The notes beneath the pieces are model-generated. The model was not told where the DNA came from. It searched no databases and saw nothing but the letters and a program-made list of their open reading frames with translations. The position numbers were made by a program, and so were the translations under genes. A DNA stretch of 7,298 nucleotides from Arcobacter sp. UBA7394. GTDB lineage: Bacteria; Campylobacterota; Campylobacteria; Campylobacterales; Arcobacteraceae. Below are positions 5,795 to 7,298 of this stretch, piece after piece (within the stretch, counting starts at the first letter, position 1; each line of letters opens with the position of its first letter). Where the stretch lies: the NCBI GenBank assembly GCA_002470185.1, contig DKNG01000008.1, positions 1 to 7,298 of the forward strand. The letters run 5' to 3'.

Positions 5795-6445
5795 ATGAGA
5801 CAGTATGAAACATATAGATGTAACAAATGTGGTAACGAAGTTGAAGTACAAAATGTTGGTGGAGGAACTCTATCTTGCTGTGGCGAGCCAATGGAGATGG
5901 CAACAGAGAACTTAACAGCTGTTAACTTAATGAAAGCATTTGCTGGTGAATCAATGGCTAGAAACAAGTATGAATATTTTGCTAAGATTGCTCAAAAAGA
6001 AGGTTATAGAGATATTGCTGAACACTTCCAAAGAGCTGCTAATAACGAAAAAGTTCATGCAAAACTTGAATTAAAGCTATATAACCAAATGACTATGGAA
6101 AAAGATTTTGGAGATACTGTTGAAAACCTTAAATATGCCATTGAAGGTGAGTCTTACGAAAACGTAACTATGTATCCTGATTTTGCAAAAATTGCAAAAG
6201 AAGAAGGACATAAAGAAGCAGCAAGAATTCTTGCAGGAATTGGTAAAATTGAAATCGAACATGAAAATATGTACAGAGAACTTCTAAAAAGATTAGAAAC
6301 TGGTGCAGAACATGAAAGCGATGAAGAAGAAGAGTGGATTTGTGAAGTATGTGGACACGTACATAGAGGGAAAAAAGCTCTAAAAAAATGTCCAGTATGT
6401 GATCATCCACAAGAGTACCAATCAAGACTAAACGCTAAAAAATAA
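5795..6445 (+). CDS. rrc: Desulforubrerythrin (Rrc-type peroxide reductase), copy 2
   Basis: A 216-residue paralogue of the upstream protein with the same three domains. The desulforedoxin-type site is Cys9, Cys12, Cys28 and Cys29. The diiron ligands are Glu52, Glu85/His88, Glu119 and Glu122, and Glu153/His156. The rubredoxin site is Cys183, Cys186, Cys199 and Cys202. All metal ligands are intact, so both copies should be active. It differs in the helical surface, in a more acidic linker before the rubredoxin domain (DEEEE at 176-180) and in the C-terminal tail. AAGGAG at 5783-5788, six bases before the ATG, is the strongest ribosome-binding site in the window. Tandem duplication is the simplest origin: the segment 5186-5236 matches 5903-5953 at 48 of 51 bases, all three differences being synonymous. 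Confidence 0.96.
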   Translation: MRQYETYRCNKCGNEVEVQNVGGGTLSCCGEPMEMATENLTAVNLMKAFAGESMARNKYEYFAKIAQKEGYRDIAEHFQRAANNEKVHAKLELKLYNQMTMEKDFGDTVENLKYAIEGESYENVTMYPDFAKIAKEEGHKEAARILAGIGKIEIEHENMYRELLKRLETGAEHESDEEEEWICEVCGHVHRGKKALKKCPVCDHPQEYQSRLNAKK

Positions 6446-6450
6446 ATATA

Positions 6451-6476
6451 AAAGAAGCATTTTATTTTGCTTCTTT
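6451..6476 (+). terminator. Rho-independent terminator after the rubrerythrin pair
   Basis: AAAGAAGCA (6451-6459) pairs with TGCTTCTTT (6468-6476) around an 8-base loop and is followed by ATAATTTT. It begins six bases after the stop of copy 2 and separates the pair from the next gene. Confidence 0.75.
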
Positions 6477-6537
6477 ATAATTTTACCTCTTAGACATAAT
6501 ATATTCGATAATATTATAAAAAATTATTGGAGATATT

Positions 6538-7298
6538 GTGTTAAGAGTTTTTCTATTTTTATGTATAACTATCAATCTTTTCGCACAAAACTTCACAGTA
6601 GCATCTTATAATGTAGAAAATTTGTTTGATTTAAAAAAACAAAACACTGAATATAAAGAGTTTATACCTTTTACCAAATCAAAATGGAATAAAAAAACCT
6701 TTAATATAAAAATCAAAAATACAATAAGAGTAATAAAAGATATCAATGCAGATATTATTGCTTTTCAAGAAATAGAAAATAAAGACTTATTAGTATTTCT
6801 AAAGAAAAAACTACCTCAATATAAATATCACTCTTTTTCAAAATACCCAAAATCTTCAGTGGGAATTGGATTCTTATCAAAAATTAAAATCATTGAGAAT
6901 AAAGAAATAACTGTAAAATTTAAAAGAAGAACATATAGACCAATTCAAGAAACTACTTTTAGAATAGATAATATAGATTTTAAAATCTTTAATAATCATT
7001 GGCCTTCAAAAAGAGTTGCAGAATCATATAGAATAAAATATGCAAAAAGATTACAAGATAGATTAAAAAAACTTCCAAAAGATTATGATTATATATTATT
7101 AGGAGATTTCAATTCTAATTATGATGAAATGCAAAGTTTTAGATATAACAAAAAACTAAATAATACAGATGGAATAACAGGAATTAATCAAGTTTTAAAT
7201 ACTAGTTATAATAAAAGATATGTTACTTATGATGATGTGTTAAAAATACAAAAAAAAGTACATTTTAATTTGTGGTTAGATGTAGAAGGAAAAGAGAG
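6538..7298 (+). CDS. Exported endonuclease/exonuclease/phosphatase-family protein, 5' part
   Basis: An open frame of 253 codons from a GTG at 6538 to the window end. GGAG at 6529-6532, five bases upstream, supports the GTG. The first residues form a signal peptide, LRVFLFLCITINLFAQ, with likely cleavage after Ala16 or Gln17, so the mature enzyme should be periplasmic or secreted. Family motifs in order are ASYNVENLFD (22-31, Asn25), the metal-binding Glu78 in AFQEIEN, NNHWPSK (152-158, His154) and GDFNSN (189-194, Asp190 and Asn192). This is the DNase I/exonuclease III phosphoesterase fold. The last catalytic His (the family's SDH motif) would lie beyond the window. The substrate could be nucleic acid, a phospholipid or a small phosphate ester. 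The gene is very A-rich and Lys-rich. It follows the rubrerythrin terminator and probably has its own promoter in 6480-6528, where the AT-rich sequence gives no clear choice. Confidence 0.88.
   Translation, partial: MLRVFLFLCITINLFAQNFTVASYNVENLFDLKKQNTEYKEFIPFTKSKWNKKTFNIKIKNTIRVIKDINADIIAFQEIENKDLLVFLKKKLPQYKYHSFSKYPKSSVGIGFLSKIKIIENKEITVKFKRRTYRPIQETTFRIDNIDFKIFNNHWPSKRVAESYRIKYAKRLQDRLKKLPKDYDYILLGDFNSNYDEMQSFRYNKKLNNTDGITGINQVLNTSYNKRYVTYDDVLKIQKKVHFNLWLDVEGKE

Noticed and set aside
5767..6425. Reverse-strand open frames antisense to the second rubrerythrin
   Set aside because: Their Phe/Leu-rich translations are the expected complement of Glu/Lys-rich coding sequence, with no supporting ribosome-binding site or motif.
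1..7298. Defence, toxin-antitoxin, CRISPR, prophage or transposon elements
   Set aside because: All sizeable reading frames are accounted for by known families, and there are no spaced repeats, transposase motifs or terminal inverted repeats with target duplications.

Overview
This is a compact, strongly AT-rich stretch of bacterial chromosome with short intergenic gaps and TATAAT-type -10 boxes that lack clear -35 partners. That style, plus three-domain rubrerythrins of the kind known from Campylobacter jejuni (Rrc, desulforubrerythrin), points to the Campylobacterota, most likely the Arcobacter group. The assignment is an inference from composition and gene families; the window holds no rRNA or other phylogenetic marker gene. 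I see no tRNA, rRNA, mobile element, prophage gene or CRISPR array, and no intergenic gap longer than about 220 bases.

Layout. Left edge: the 3' end of a TsdA-like c-type cytochrome (+) and a YqiA-type alpha/beta-hydrolase (-) converge on a strong shared hairpin terminator. Next, radA (+) is divergent from the hydrolase and ends tail to tail with a transglutaminase-like protease gene (-), the two overlapping by 4 bases. That gene is divergent from ybeY (+), and ybeY is followed after one base by a CaCA-family Na+/Ca2+-type antiporter (+). The antiporter converges on a Fur/PerR-family regulator (-) through an 18-bp-arm hairpin that contains both stop codons. Divergent from the regulator are two tandem desulforubrerythrin genes (+), which end in a terminator. 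Last comes the 5' part of an exported endonuclease/exonuclease/phosphatase-family protein (+), cut by the window end.

How the genes fit together. The clearest functional unit is at 4450-6445: a peroxide-sensing-type Fur-family repressor back to back with two paralogous peroxide reductases. The regulator promoter is covered by repeated GTGAAAT/GTGAATAA half-sites, which suggests autoregulation, and both rubrerythrin genes appear to have their own promoters. The remaining genes are mostly housekeeping: recombination (radA), rRNA maturation (ybeY) and ion transport.

Two starts need care. ybeY and the PerR-like gene can both be extended upstream to TTG codons, but ribosome-binding sites and promoter positions support the internal ATGs at 3100 and 4854 (reverse strand). 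The last gene starts at a GTG. I found no convincing undescribed system. The most interesting signals are the regulatory inverted repeats, the stop-codon-spanning terminator and the diverging rubrerythrin pair.
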